The translations under genes and the position numbers were made by a program. From Lumbricus terrestris (Eukaryota > Annelida > Clitellata > Crassiclitellata > Lumbricidae): a DNA stretch of 64,000 nt. Positions 1 to 11,650 of this stretch are shown one piece after another (the stretch's first letter is position 1; the number at the start of each line of letters is the position of its first letter). The notes beneath the pieces were generated by a model that saw only the letters and a program-made list of their open reading frames with translations, did no database searches and was not told where the DNA came from. Location: assembly GCA_949752735.1 (NCBI GenBank), contig OX457039.1, positions 25,479,710 through 25,543,709 of the forward strand. Reading direction: 5' to 3'.

Positions 1-2513
1 CCCAGCCCAGCCACGGCAAAAGAAAAAAGATTTAAGGGACTTAAGGAATAAGGATTGACTGGTCAGGTGGAGGAGATGGAGGTTAGGGGGGAGGTCATTC
101 CAGATTGACGGCCCCACAACCGAGAAGGCTCGACACTGTCTGGTAGCCAAGCGAGCCCGTGGAACAAGCAGTTGTCCCTTCGCAGCAGAGCGAAGGGCCC
201 GACGCGCTTCAATGTCAGAGACTGGGCGACAAAGAATGCGCAGGTAGGATGGAGCGCAACCAAGGATACAACGTGAGACCAGGGCAGCAATTCGATAATG
301 GATGCGTTGGGCTATTGGCAACCAATGCAGCACATCACGCATGTAGGTAGAAACAGAGGAAAATTATCGTCATTCTACCATCTCAATCGTCTATGTAACA
401 GTCTATTCGGTTGCAGTCTATAATTCATCAACTGCTGGTCCGAGTCTGCTGAGTGAACTCTGTTTAAGAAGAATCTTTGGCAAGTTCTCCGTAATGGCTG
501 ATCTCACACATGAGATTCAGATTTCGATATAGAATTCTCTAATCGCACGAATCACAGATAGCTAGCCTATAGATATATACAAGCCCTGTTTGTAATTGAA
601 AGTTTCACGACCTGTCCCTGCATGGGACTGCTTCGTGTGGGCTTTTCTCCGTCGTGAATGCAAATGCGCTCAGACTGCATGACTTGTGTAGACCGGTCTA
701 TGGTTTAATATGCAACACATGCTCGACGTTTTCCACGCCACAAAATATAAACATATTGAGAATTAACATGCTTTTCAGCCTTTTCTCTTTCAAATTTATG
801 TTAATTATCTCTGAATGACCTCTCTATGTATCTTTACCATGCAATGACAGATTTTGACCCTTCACCTGTCTTACTACCAAGTCTACTTTGATTAAAGACC
901 TGTAAATAAATTGATTCCGCGACTCCGACTTTTTAGGCGCTGTAGAAATCTCGAGAGTAGCCGACGATTATAGGGCAACGGATATGCGCGCAAAGTGTCG
1001 ACTGTCTCAATTAGCACTAATTCTTAAAACTAAAACTTCTGCAAAAGCTATAGCTGTACTATCACTAAGTCACCTTACAAGCCCCACACTAAACCACTCT
1101 TGTATGACCTTAAGCTTCCTAAATCCTAATATTGATCGTAATAGTCATAATATTATGTCCAATCTTGTGAATTCATGTTCCAGTAGGTCTAAATAAGTGT
1201 TAAAAATTGGCGAAGTTATACGCATGCAAAGTCGGGACATTTATGCTGGGCCACCCTGTATAATAATCCTTTAACTGCTGCTTTCATGTCATTCTTCATT
1301 TCAGCCTCATCAGCCATCACTACTAAAATTAACCATGTCTTCATATGTAAATAGTCTATGCTAGAACCAACACGCGTAAATTGTCCATATAGTATTATAG
1401 CAGGCCTATACTAGGGTTCCATATTGCGGAATAAGCTATCCCTGCTGTGACATCCAAAATTCTCCCAGTCTATGACACTTCAAATGACTTATCCGTGCCC
1501 ACACCATAAACATACTAGGCCTATATATATGATGCCCGGTCCAACTTGTCACAGTAAAAAATCCGCCACTGGTTGTTCTCTGCCAGTGCCAGTGCCAGTC
1601 CCAAGCCTGAATAAAGGAGGAGGGCGACACTAAACATCTTTGATATGGCAGTGTCGTTAAACATGTAACAAGCAACTTGTCACAGTCCGCTTATCTAACT
1701 AGCTTATATACCAGCACTCAGTCAGTTATCCGTAGGAATATAACCTAGCTGCCTATGCGTATACACTATCTAGTGGGACGTGTCCCTTCAGGTGTGCATT
1801 TTCCTTGCATAACTGCCTTATCAATTCTGGTATTTGATCATGTCTTTGTTATATTTGTTTAATCACTTTTTAAAACTGAAACTGTTTCTACTGGGTTCAA
1901 TAAATCAGCGAATTAAATTAAATCGAATACAACAATCAGATCGTCAAGCGATGTTACGTTAGGCGTGTACATAAGTTGACTTTCAAAGAGAAACAAGTCA
2001 AACATATAGTAGCAGTACGATAATAAAAAAAACCTCCATTATCAAAACACGCTTACTCTCAGCAATGGAAATAATATTTCTTTTAAAATCGTGCTTAATT
2101 CTCTCTGTCAAACTTAGCCTTCGCCTTTTGCTCTTCGTATAGACCGAATCAGAAAATTAAATTAATTACATTTATTTTGCGTTAATGCTGTAGGCATAGG
2201 CTTAAGCTTATATAGCCTATCACTGCAGACTGCAAAATCGACTTCTCATCTTCGGAATAAGAAAATAGAAGAGAAAAGAGGGATAAGTAAAACAGAAGAA
2301 ATGTAGCAAGAGAAACAGAAATAGACAGATTAGACATGGACATAGATAAAGAGGCATAATTAAAAAAAATTAGGGCTACAGAGAAAGAAAAATAACCAAT
2401 TAAACAAAAGGCGGTAATAACCTAACTGTGTCCGTTGTCCGCTAAACTGTTCTTTTAAAATAATGCTAAGAAGAGGACTGATCGCTATTAACCCTTTTGT
2501 GTCTGTTATGCAG
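1..2513. other. No recognisable gene; host intergenic or intronic DNA
   Basis: I see no conserved protein, RNA gene or clear mobile element here. Open frames are short and have no family resemblance. The segment is AT-rich with scattered AGGCCTA words, as in the other host spacers. A 5' exon of the carbonic anhydrase gene (signal peptide) should lie here or further upstream, but I could not identify it. Confidence 0.5.
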
Positions 2514-2719
2514 ATGAACGACAGACGACTGTAAATATTAACTTCGACGAGAAAACGAAAAGCAGAGATGGAAGAGAAGAAGAAAGAGCAGGAAGAAGAA
2601 GTGTGGCGCAAGTGGTAGGAGAACTCTCTCCAAATGAATCACTGCAGCGAATATTGGAGGCAGAAAAACTGGAGACGAACGAATCGAAACGAGAAGAAGA
2701 AGATTTAATTAATATCAAG
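2514..2719 (+). CDS. Candidate exon of carbonic anhydrase gene: charged N-terminal extension
   Basis: This is a probable internal exon. It is preceded by a pyrimidine-rich stretch ending in ATGCAG and followed by a good donor (AAG|GTATGAG). It starts in phase 1 (two bases complete a codon), stays open for 68 codons and ends in phase 0. That matches the phase needed by the next exon at 3612. The peptide is strongly charged and rich in Glu, Arg and Lys, with stretches such as ESLQRILEAEKLETNESKRE that look helical. It shows no catalytic motif, and I infer an extended, poorly ordered N-terminal segment of the mature protein. Support is splice signals and phase only, so it is less certain than the catalytic exons. 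The upstream exon that would supply the signal peptide was not found. Confidence 0.45.
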
Positions 2720-2851
2720 GTATGAGTTCAACTTGTCATCCAATACAGCATTGTTATTCATTAGCTGTCTTCACATCGTTTTAATACAAGTGTATGCAGA
2801 TTTCACTACTCCTCTGTGAGACTCTTAAATAGAGCCATTATCAAGCCACTT

Positions 2852-3102
2852 CATACATACACATACACATACACATGTACATACATACATGCACATGTAC
2901 ATACATACATACATACATACAAACATACATACATACATGCATACATACATACATACATACATACATACATACATACATACATACATACATACATACATAC
3001 ATACATACATACATACATACATACATACATACATACATACATACATACATACATACATACATACATACATACATACATACATACATACATGCATACATGC
3101 AC
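2852..3102. repeat. (TACA)n microsatellite
   Basis: A nearly pure tetranucleotide tract of about 250 bp. Tyr/Ile/His-Thr and Met/Cys/Val-Tyr frames on both strands are artefacts of the repeat. It lies in the intron between the exons at 2514 and 3612. Confidence 0.97.
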
Positions 3103-3340
3103 TCAAATCACCCTCCAGACATTTCGATCCCTACGGTACATTTCGTCTCTGAGAATTTTGACTTCCTCGTGACTATGGAAATAAGACACAAGTTTTATTA
3201 AACGTTGATGTAGGCTACCGTTAGACCTATTTTAAAAGTCTTTATTGTAAAAGTTCAGTTAATTGAAACACTGATAATGTTCGATTATTCAAAGAAGTAG
3301 CCGTGTAGTTGGCCTATTTGTAAATCATTGTTAAGCAGGC

Positions 3341-3380
3341 GCCGCTGCTGCTGCTGTTGCTGCTGCCGCTGCCGCTGCTG
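3341..3380. repeat. Short (CTG/CCG)n tract
   Basis: About 40 bp of GCTGCTG and GCCGCTG units inside the intron, 230 bp before the next carbonic anhydrase exon. Confidence 0.85.
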
Positions 3381-3611
3381 AACCGGCAGAGGGGAGCTGT
3401 CCCTCATAGAGGGTGCACTAAGTAACGTCCTATCCTATTAACCGACTCGTTCTTTTCATATAGCCTGGGCCTATAGTCTATGTAACGCCTCTCATTAATA
3501 ACGGCATTGGTTATGGCAATAATTATTACAAAATGTACTCTAAATTATTAGTCTAAATTATACGGAGGTAAAGCGTGCAATGTTTCCTCTATCGCTAACT
3601 GAAAGAAACAG

Positions 3612-3795
3612 CTCAGAGGGAGAAGGAGGATCAGGAGAGTCAATGAAGCAGACGTCGATCACGAGGACCAATCCCATCATGATCATGGCAAGACAGTTGA
3701 ACACGAAGCCGAACATCATGACAAAGACACGAGTCACGAGGAACATCAAGACGACCATCACGACGCACATTCGTGGAAATACTACGGCGCTTATG
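3612..3795 (+). CDS. Carbonic anhydrase exon: His/Asp-rich linker and start of catalytic domain
   Basis: The exon is bounded by a branch-like CTAACT plus AAACAG acceptor and a TTATG|GTAAAT donor. It enters in phase 0 and leaves in phase 1. The first two-thirds encode a His-, Asp- and Glu-rich stretch (for example VDHEDQSHHDHGK and EEHQDDHHDAHS) that could bind divalent metal ions. The exon ends with HSWKYYGAYG, the start of the alpha-carbonic anhydrase fold (family pattern W-x-Y-x-x-x-x-G-P). The split glycine codon is completed by the exon at 25456, across a 21.7-kb intron. Acidic or His-rich flanks are known in some secreted invertebrate carbonic anhydrases linked to biomineral formation; that role is an inference here. 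Confidence 0.82.
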
Positions 3796-4153
3796 GTAAA
3801 TATGTCTAGCAATGGCATTCTGCGCATTTGTATATGGATCTTATCATCTTACAGGCCTACATGTATAATATTATGGCGGCCATTAAACCTGTCATTAGGT
3901 ACACTGGCACAGTATACACTGTCTAGGGCCTAAAACTATCGGGGTCTGTTCAAGTCTTAGCCTACCGAAAAACTATTTTCAGAATTGAATGCGACGCAAA
4001 AATTAAAAATGAAATTTCAAATTATTTCAAATTTAACGTTTATGTAATTGTACTGAACAGTGTCAATTAAAGATGTTAGCATAAAGTTAAGCCTCGCACT
4101 AACCTAAACATTAGGCTATCTGCCGTCCTTTGCATTACCAAAATCACATTATA

Positions 4154-5386
4154 TAGGGTGACACAAAAGTTCGTTCACCGTTTTAAAAATGCGTTATCTC
4201 AGTAACGGCTTCGTATTTCTCTATAATATTTTGTCAGTGTATACATCAGTCAAATGAAAGATAATGGTACAAATTTGATTATGATCCGGTTCGTTTTCGC
4301 CATTATTTATAAGAAAATGTAAAGACGACCAGTTTTTGCGAAAAAAAGCGCGATCGTCAAATTACCACAATAAAGAAACTGTGTATACGCCTAATCTCGC
4401 ATAAAAGCGTGACAAGACACTGTTTTTACCTATATAGGACATACACAGACGTAGGCTATTAGCGTACAGTATCTCCTTTCTGCTTAATGACAGCATTGAC
4501 TCTATCCGGCCTAGGAAGAGTAGGCTAAGCTTACGTTCCGCCTGCTCCACAGATGAAGGTTAGTCCGTCGGTGATGTTTTGGGGTGGGCTGACTGCAATG
4601 GGTCTCACTAAACTTGAATTTGTGCCAAATGGTACCAGACTGAACTCAGAGTACTACGTAAGCTTACATCACCAACATTCACGAGCAGATTACGAAGCAA
4701 GCCGATGCGTTCGAGAGATAAAATGACAACGGCAGTGTCATGCAACGAAAGTTATGTTTGTTGACAATGACCTAGGAGTATTTCAGCAGGATGGCGCACG
4801 CTGTCATACATCAGTTGTGACGACGAAGTGGCTAGACGACAACCTCCCACCACACATAAAGCCGAAGGATTGGCCACCCAACTCTCCGGACCTCTCTCCT
4901 ATTGTGAACTTGTGGAGTATTTTATCTCTCAGCGTTTATAAAGATCCCGAGCCAAAACACGCTGCGCCTCCAACGAGTTTGGAGATCGGTAGCTGTTGGG
5001 ACACTTCAGAGGCTGATCCAGTCATGCCGGATAGAGTCAGTGCTGTCATTAAGCAGAAAGGAGACACTGTAGCCTACGCTAATAGCCTACGTCTGTGTAT
5101 GTCTTATATAGGTGTCTTGTCACGCTTGTATACGAGGCTAGGCGTATACACAATTTCTTTATTGTGTTAATTTGATGAACGCAGTTTTTTTTCGCAAAAA
5201 CTGGTCGTCTTTACGTTTTCTTATAAATAATGGCGAAAACGGGCCGGATCATAATCAAATTTGTACCAATAGGGCCTATCTTTCATTTGACTGATGTATA
5301 CACTGACAAAATATTATAAAGAAATGTGAAGCCGTTATTGAGATAGCGAATTTTGAAAACGGTGAACGAACTTTTGTGTCACCCTA
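4154..5386. mobile_element. Tc1/mariner-like element with very long inverted arms
   Basis: The element starts TAGGGTGACACAAAAGTTCG and ends with the inverted version, flanked by TA on both sides (4152-4153 and 5387-5388), the target typical of the Tc1/mariner superfamily. The inverted arms are unusually long, about 4154-4515 and 5020-5386, with small indels. They run into the transposase coding sequence, so the left arm carries a reversed copy of the transposase 3' end. The centre holds only a damaged transposase C-terminal half. A separate copy of the terminal sequence lies at 52772-52814. Confidence 0.85.
4551..5170 (+). pseudogene. Tc1/mariner transposase remnant
   Basis: Two reading-frame pieces resemble the C-terminal half of Tc1/mariner transposases. 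The first (from 4551) has VMFWGGL. The second (4754-5170) has FQQDGARCHTS, the region around the second catalytic Asp, followed by WPPNSPDLSPIVNLW. In that second motif the expected catalytic E/D after SPI is Val (SPIVNLW), so a key acidic residue seems lost. The DNA-binding N-terminal half is absent and the pieces are frame-shifted, so the element is non-autonomous. The last 40 codons lie inside the right inverted arm. Confidence 0.8.
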
Positions 5387-6310
5387 TATTCAGGCCCGGA
5401 TCTACAGTTTTGGGGGCCCTGTGCTGATCGAATGACGGGGCCCCTTGCAATTTTAAGAAACAAAGAAGATATTATGACATACAATAACCGAAAACATAAA
5501 TTGTTATACTTTACGGCACATAAGAAGTAGATAGGACAATTGTCACGCACTGACATGGAAAGAACATAGTCTGTCAAACAACAATAAATCTGTATAAACC
5601 ATTACTACCTTACTGTGCTAGAGTGTATAGTAGGGTGTCCCCCCAAAAACTTTTTCTTGAAATTCTTAGGTCTCACCAGTCAAAAAGTTTCCTATGGAGA
5701 TGATAATATTTGTGTAATTTTTTCGAATTTTTTAAATAATTTTTAGGGCACCCCCCAGGAGCTCCAAATTTTATATAAAAGCGTACAATGATATTCGTGT
5801 GCAAATATTTCAATATATGAGGCAACGTCATTCATACCACATATATTTTAAATGCTTTTGCACAAAATATGATGTGTCATACTATGTAATTGCTCAAAAA
5901 ATGTTATGCTGTATTTTCTCAGACTGGTTTTGCAGTTAATTGACTGAAATTTGACAAAATTTATATATGCACAGACTTTCATATATATTATTAGAATTCG
6001 GAATATTATTTAACCATTATTGACTACTACAATAATTCGAGCAGCTATTCAAAAAATAGTTTACTTTGAGATGGCATATTGGTACACAGTACCAAATGTG
6101 AGATAGTCACATGTTTGATCCAATCAGTAGTTCACTGCATCGGAAGAAGTGACTCAAGTGAGTCATGCTTGCAATTTGGGAAGTACTTTCGATGTTTTTC
6201 AACAGCTTGCAATTAGAACTGTTTATGACTTTCATTTGTTATGGCATAAAATGTCTGTATCAGGCACAGCCATTGACACATGTCAAGTTGTTCACGATTA
6301 CAATGGCTTA

Positions 6311-6521
6311 ATTGAACGATTTTCCAGATGGTCAAACAGCAGGACTCTCTAGAAAGCTGTCGTCAATGCCGGTAGTCTGGAAAAAGCTTTGAGAGATATC
6401 TCAAAATATATCTGGAAAAAGCTTTGAGAGATATCTCTCAAAGCTTTTTCCAGACTACCGGCATTGACGACAGCTTTCTAGAGAGTCCTGCTGTTTGACC
6501 ATCTGGAAAATCGTTCAATTG
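6311..6521. repeat. Long inverted repeat (hairpin) inside hAT element
   Basis: About 90 bp at 6311-6402 recur almost exactly in reverse complement at 6432-6521, separated by a 30-bp spacer that repeats part of the arm. The arms include TTCCAGATGGTCAAACAGCA and its complement. Both arms derive from the hAT transposase end, so this is a local inverted duplication. Confidence 0.9.
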
Positions 6522-6539
6522 GTATCAGTATATATCTCT

Positions 6540-6801
6540 CAAAGCTTTTTAGTAGGTCAATTTCGACTTTCTGAAGACTAATTGTACTTGTGGCATTAAA
6601 TCTATCCAATGTGGTGTGCCAGAAAACAGTCATAACAGCTGTTTCAAATTGCCCCATCTTCCTTGCAAAACCATCGGCTTCTGATCTTTTGTCAATGTTG
6701 TGGCGATTATCTGTAGATATGTCTATTAGCGCACTCTTGATGTCTTTGTACTCCACGAACAGACACTTATATATAGTAGGCCCTAGTATCAGTTCTGGCA
6801 A
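6540..6801 (-). pseudogene. hAT transposase fragment
   Basis: The minus strand encodes a fragment containing ARKMGQFETAVMTVFWHTTL and RFNATSTISLQKVEIDLL. This resembles the conserved region around 'ET...FW...L.R.N..S..LQ' of hAT transposases related to zinc finger MYM-type proteins. Only about 90 residues survive before the frame runs into the palindrome. It identifies the surrounding 5391-7014 element. Confidence 0.7.
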
Positions 6802-7085
6802 TTCAGTGAGTAGCAGATTTTTTTATGCTATGACATTATTTGGTTATATATTTAGTCATAGCTGATTGCTATGAATAATGCATTGCAATTCAATTTGCAT
6901 TGTTTCTTTCCTGAATCCTCACTTTATTTTTGTTACTTTTACAATTTGGGGGCCCCACCGAAACTCGGGGCCCTGTGCTGCAGCACAATCAGCACTGTGG
7001 TTAATCCGGCCCTGCCTATATTATATTAGGCCTAATAATAATAGGTCTAATAATAATAGTAATAACAACAAGAAATAAATTATGT

Positions 7086-7122
7086 ATCATTATTATCATC
7101 ATCATCGTCGTCGTCGTCGTTG

Positions 7123-7170
<48 letters not shown>

Positions 7171-7183
7171 ACAACAACAACAA
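7086..7183. repeat. (ATC)n/(GTC)n microsatellite
   Basis: About 95 bp of ATC units with a GTC stretch, ending in AAC units. The poly-Asp frame on the minus strand is an artefact. Confidence 0.95.
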
Positions 7184-7189
7184 TCGAAG

Positions 7190-9400
7190 ACACGGCTATA
7201 CGGTCATAGGCAATGCTGCCAATCCTTGCCATGCAGTCAACCAATGATGGTTTAACTGCACGCCCAGAGACCACCACGAGGAGGTGTTGGCAAAGGTCTC
7301 CGTATTCCGATCATGTCAGCGCTCATAAGGCAGTCGAATTTTATCCCAAATTTCTCGTATTTGTTACCCACAGAAATTGGAATTTTGGAATAATTCGCAA
7401 TTTGAGCAAAATTTGTACTTTTCGATGGGAAATGCGAGACTGTTGTAAATTAGATGGGCGGATGGATGGATGGATTTATGGATGGATAAACAAATAGGAA
7501 GAGAGAAAGATAGCCTAGATGGTTAGCGGGTGTAACGAAAACGCAGTTAGTTGATAAGAAGTGGTGCCATCCGAAGTCTGAAAACAAAAAAGTATGAAAA
7601 CTGCAGAGTGCGGCAGAAGCAAAGAGAGAGCACGTGAGCATCATAAGATACACGGACAAAGTGAGCTTGAGACTGAGAGTATAGGCTATATGAAGTAGGC
7701 CCCCATAGGCTAATTATGAATCGTTAATGCAAAGACGACAAATACAGCTTAAAGAATATTAAGGCAAACACGCATGGAAAGTAAAACTGCCAGAGACGCT
7801 TAAAATGATCGAAATACCCAAATGGCTACGACTAAACACGCAGTGCTATAACCCTACAGAGAAAATGGGATGCGTTTGGACACCACATTTCTCACACAAA
7901 TTACACACAAGACATCAGCGAACAACAGTTTACAACACGATAACATTCAGCGTTAAATTAAAAAAATACGACTAACTTCTAGATTAAGCGACGTAACTTG
8001 AAAACCAATAAAAGCTTGCTACACATTAACGGCATTCTCTATTCAACACACATCTTTCTTCCAACTCTTTAATCTCCCCATTTAAATCCAACTGTTACAT
8101 CCATTCAACTCAATCCGCAGTCCATTTATCTCAACTCCTTGGGGTCTTCCCCGTGCAACTTAGTCACTCCTTGCTTCTCTCCAAGCAACTTAAGGTCACC
8201 CTTTCCACTATTTCAACTCCATCATCATCCATGGAGTCCTCTTCATGAATCGTACTGTCCTTGCTCCATGCGACTTGAGGTCACCCTCTCCTCTATTTCA
8301 ATTCCGTTGAGTCCTTTCATCTGACCTGAGCCAACCCGGTTTCAATCTCCTATACAGCAAGATTGCTCAACAGTAAAATCCCTAAGAAATTATTGCAATG
8401 ACAATTATGACAAACATCAACTTCCACAGTCACTGTAATGTAGAAAAGAACCGACAAACATCAAAAGCAGTTTACAATATTTATCAACTACTTATTTCCT
8501 ATTATTCAGCCCCTTGTCGTCTTTCCTATAATTATTTCAACTCCTTCAGGCCTTTCTCTGTTCAACCCAAGGTCATTCCTTCCTTAAAGTTCAAAACCTT
8601 GGAGTCTTTCCTTTTAACTCAGCCAGTCCGGTCTCAGTTATCCTATTCACTGTATTCAGTAATATTGATCTAAAATAAAATCCATAAAATCCATAAAGAT
8701 CATTCCTACTTCAATGAAAACACGATAATTATGATAAACATCAACAATTAATTTAATCCGTGCAGAAGAGAACCGAAAAACATTAAAGCAGTTTACAATA
8801 TCTAGGCCAATTACTAATTTCCTGCATTTCGATTCCTTGGATTATTTCACCGAGCATAATCAGCCGATATAGGTTACCTCTACTATATCAAAGTTCCCTA
8901 TGGGGATCTTGCGGGGTTTAAAGTACCCTCTTCCTATGTTTCAGCTCTTCGGGGGGGGGGGTTCTCCTCCGAGCTATAGAAGTGACCAAGTCCTACAAGC
9001 CTAGACCTACTCACATGCATTGATACATATGGTTAATATACAAAGCTTCAATTAAAATCGTAAATGAACCAATAGGCCTATGCATACTGTGACACTATAA
9101 AAGTCACAGAGTCTCACGATTTTACTCAAATTCAAGCATTTAAAAAATCCAAATTAAAAATTTACATTTAAAAAATATGAAAATACGCAGTGGCGCATTA
9201 GAAGTCACCCGGATCTCACTGGCTTACTCACAAAAACTTAAAATTACAAAATTACAAATAAATTACGAAAATCAAATTTGAAACATACAGAATAAAAGAA
9301 ATTGTGACGGAATGAATAAACTTAATCCACAGAAAGACAAGTCACTTGTAAAATTAGAGCTAATTAACACATTGCTTAGTCGATATGTACATGTAAGTTG
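7190..9400. other. Gene-free intronic DNA with weak direct repeats
   Basis: No protein family is recognisable. Between 8180 and 8830 there are diverged direct repeats. A block near 8400-8510 (AAACATCAACTTCC through CAGTTTACAATAT) recurs about 322 bp later near 8722-8830. A shorter block around 8190 recurs about 100 bp later. These suggest an old tandem duplication of a non-coding element. A run of ten G residues occurs near 8950. Confidence 0.5.
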
Positions 9401-9401
9401 C

Positions 9402-10839
9402 AAATTTCGGCAAAACTAAAGTATCGGGGTTTATGCACCTTATGGTGCCTAAACCTTAGCCTAACCGACCCTCACGACGCCTAACCTGATCCCTAACCGA
9501 CATTCACGACGCCTAACCTGATCCCTAACCTACCCGCACGACGCATAACCTCAGCCTTAACCGACCCGCACGACGCCTAACCTCAGCCCTAACCGACACT
9601 CACGACGCCTAACCTCAGCCCTAACCGACACTCACGACGCCTATCCTCAGCCCTAACCGACACTCACGACGCCTAACCTCAGCCCTAACCGACACTCACG
9701 ACGCCTATCCTCAGCCCTAACCGACACTCACGACGCCTAACCTCAGCCCTAACCGACACTCACGACGCCTAACCTCAGCCCTAACCTCAGCACTAACCGA
9801 CACTCACGACGCCTAACCTCAGCCCTAACCTACCCGCACGACGCCTAACCTCAGCCCTAACCGACACTCACGACGCCTAACCTCAGCCCTAACCTACCCG
9901 CACGACGCCTAACCTCAGCCCTAACCGACACTCACGACGCCTAACCTCAGCCCTAACCGACACTCACGACGCCTAACCTCAGCCCTAACCTCAGCCCTAA
10001 CCGACACTCACGACGCCTAACCTCAGCCCTAACCTACCCGCACGACGCCTATCCTCAGCCCTAACCGACACTCACGACGCCTAACCTCAGCCCTAACCGA
10101 CACTCACGACGCCTAACCTCAGCCCTAACCTCAGCACTAACCGACACTCACGACGCCTAACCTCAGCCCTAACCTACCCGCACGACGCCTAACCTCAGCC
10201 CTAACCGACACTCACGACGCCTAACCTCAGCCCTAACCTACCCGCACGACGCCTAACCTCAGCCCTAACCTCAGCACTAACCGACACTCACGACGCCTAA
10301 CCTCAGCCCTAACCTACCCGCACGACGCCTAACCTCAGCCCTAACCGACACTCACGACGCCTAACCTCAGCCCTAACCGACACTCACGACGCCTAACCTC
10401 AGCCCTAACCGACACTCATGACGCCTAACCTCAGCCCTAACCTACCCGCACGACGCCTAACCTCAGCCCTAACCGACACTCACGACGCCTAACCTCAGCC
10501 CTAACCTACCCGCACGACGCCTAACCTCAGTCCTAACCTCAGCACTAACCGACACTCACGACGCCTAACCTCAGCCCTAACCTACCCGCACGACGCCTAA
10601 CCTCAGCCCTAACCGACACTCACGACGCCTAACCTCAGCCCTAACTTACCCGCACGACGCCTAACCTCAGCCCTAACCGACACTCACGACGCCTAACCTC
10701 AGCCCTAACCTCAGCACTAACCGACACTCACGACGCCTAACCTCAGCCCTAACCGACACTCACGACGCCCGACGACGACGATCTTACCTAACCTAACTGA
10801 CACGTCGGTCCCCCGATACTATAGTTATGGCAAAATTTC
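9402..10839. repeat. 32-bp minisatellite array bounded by inverted repeats
   Basis: About 40 units of a 32-bp repeat fill 9450-10775. The core is CCTAACCTCAGCCCTAACC, followed by either GACACTCACGACG or TACCCGCACGACG. Some units carry an extra 12-bp CTCAGCACTAAC. The two unit types and the insertion recur in local patterns, a higher-order structure. The array is bracketed by imperfect inverted repeats at 9402-9429 and 10811-10839 (AGTATCGGGG and CCCCGATACT at their inner ends), suggesting it is the body of a non-autonomous element. No reading frame stays open because 32 is not a multiple of three. Confidence 0.9.
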
Positions 10840-11650
10840 GATAAAATTCAATGTCTTGTAATTATATAAGTTGACCTGATGTCCATGAACGACGAAAAAC
10901 AATCGAAGGAAGTTAGAAGAGTAACTGATGCTGGTGGAGCAGAAATCGTGAGAATTTCGATGGAAGTCGGCAGATTATTCTAGAAATTGGAAAGCTGTCG
11001 TCGGATATGCGTCCGTCTTCTACGAACTCCGATTCACATTTCAGCATGTCTGTTCTATCTCGGATTACAGCATTTAATTACTTAATATCAGATTAATCAA
11101 TAGCCTAAAACTAATAAAAATTATCCAACTGCGATCGACATCGCAGCGGATCGAACAATGGGCGCGCGGTGACGTAATCATTGCGTCACGTCGCAAACAA
11201 AATAATCGACTGCCTCCCTACTCGTGTGTTGATCCAGATAATGTCTGCTACGTAAGCTTACACATATGAAGGGCGTCTTAGGCGAAAACTTAAACGATTG
11301 TTGATTAATCGCGATTAATGCATGCAATTTACGAGTTTAAAAAATTTTGCGATTAAAATTTTTAATGCATTAATCGTACGCGTTAATTAGATTGGTTGAA
11401 CTTCAGATGATGGCAAGACCAATGGATCCAGGTTTCAAAATAGCTTGAATCCTTACAGAAGAACAAAAGAAACTAGATTTGGCAAGAGCTGCAGCTTCTT
11501 GTGAAAATTAATATTCTGACCAACTTGATGACGCTCAATAGGAATGACTAATGTTAATTTAGCAAGAGCATCTCTTGAACCGACCAGTGTTACAGTAGGC
11601 CTAAACAAACTGGTCTGCCTAAACAATTCTCTGAACAATTAATTAATATT
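10840..11650. other. Gene-free intronic segment
   Basis: No gene family is recognisable. A short imperfect inverted repeat (TTGATTAATCGCGATTAATGC near 11300 and GCATTAATCGTACGCGTTAAT near 11375) may be the trace of a small foldback element. Confidence 0.45.

Larger units (their letters stand above)
5391..7014. mobile_element. hAT-family element with perfect 8-bp target duplication
   Basis: The ends are CAGGCCCGGATCTAC and the inverted CAGGGCCGGATTAACC. They are flanked by an exact 8-bp duplication CCTATATT (5383-5390 and 7015-7022), the hallmark of hAT elements. The duplication contains the terminal bases of the neighbouring mariner-like element, so this insertion came second. The 1.6-kb body retains a minus-strand hAT transposase fragment and a long internal palindrome. 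Confidence 0.9.

Noticed and set aside
2816..3201. Open frames of repeated His-Thr-Tyr-Ile and Met-Tyr-Val-Cys on both strands
   Set aside because: They are readings of the (TACA)n microsatellite, with no starts, codon bias or conservation expected of genes.
9450..10775. CRISPR array or interstitial telomere
   Set aside because: Units are contiguous with no unique spacers, and the setting is animal DNA. The CCCTAACC core is embedded in a 32-bp unit, so it is a minisatellite and not a telomeric hexamer array.
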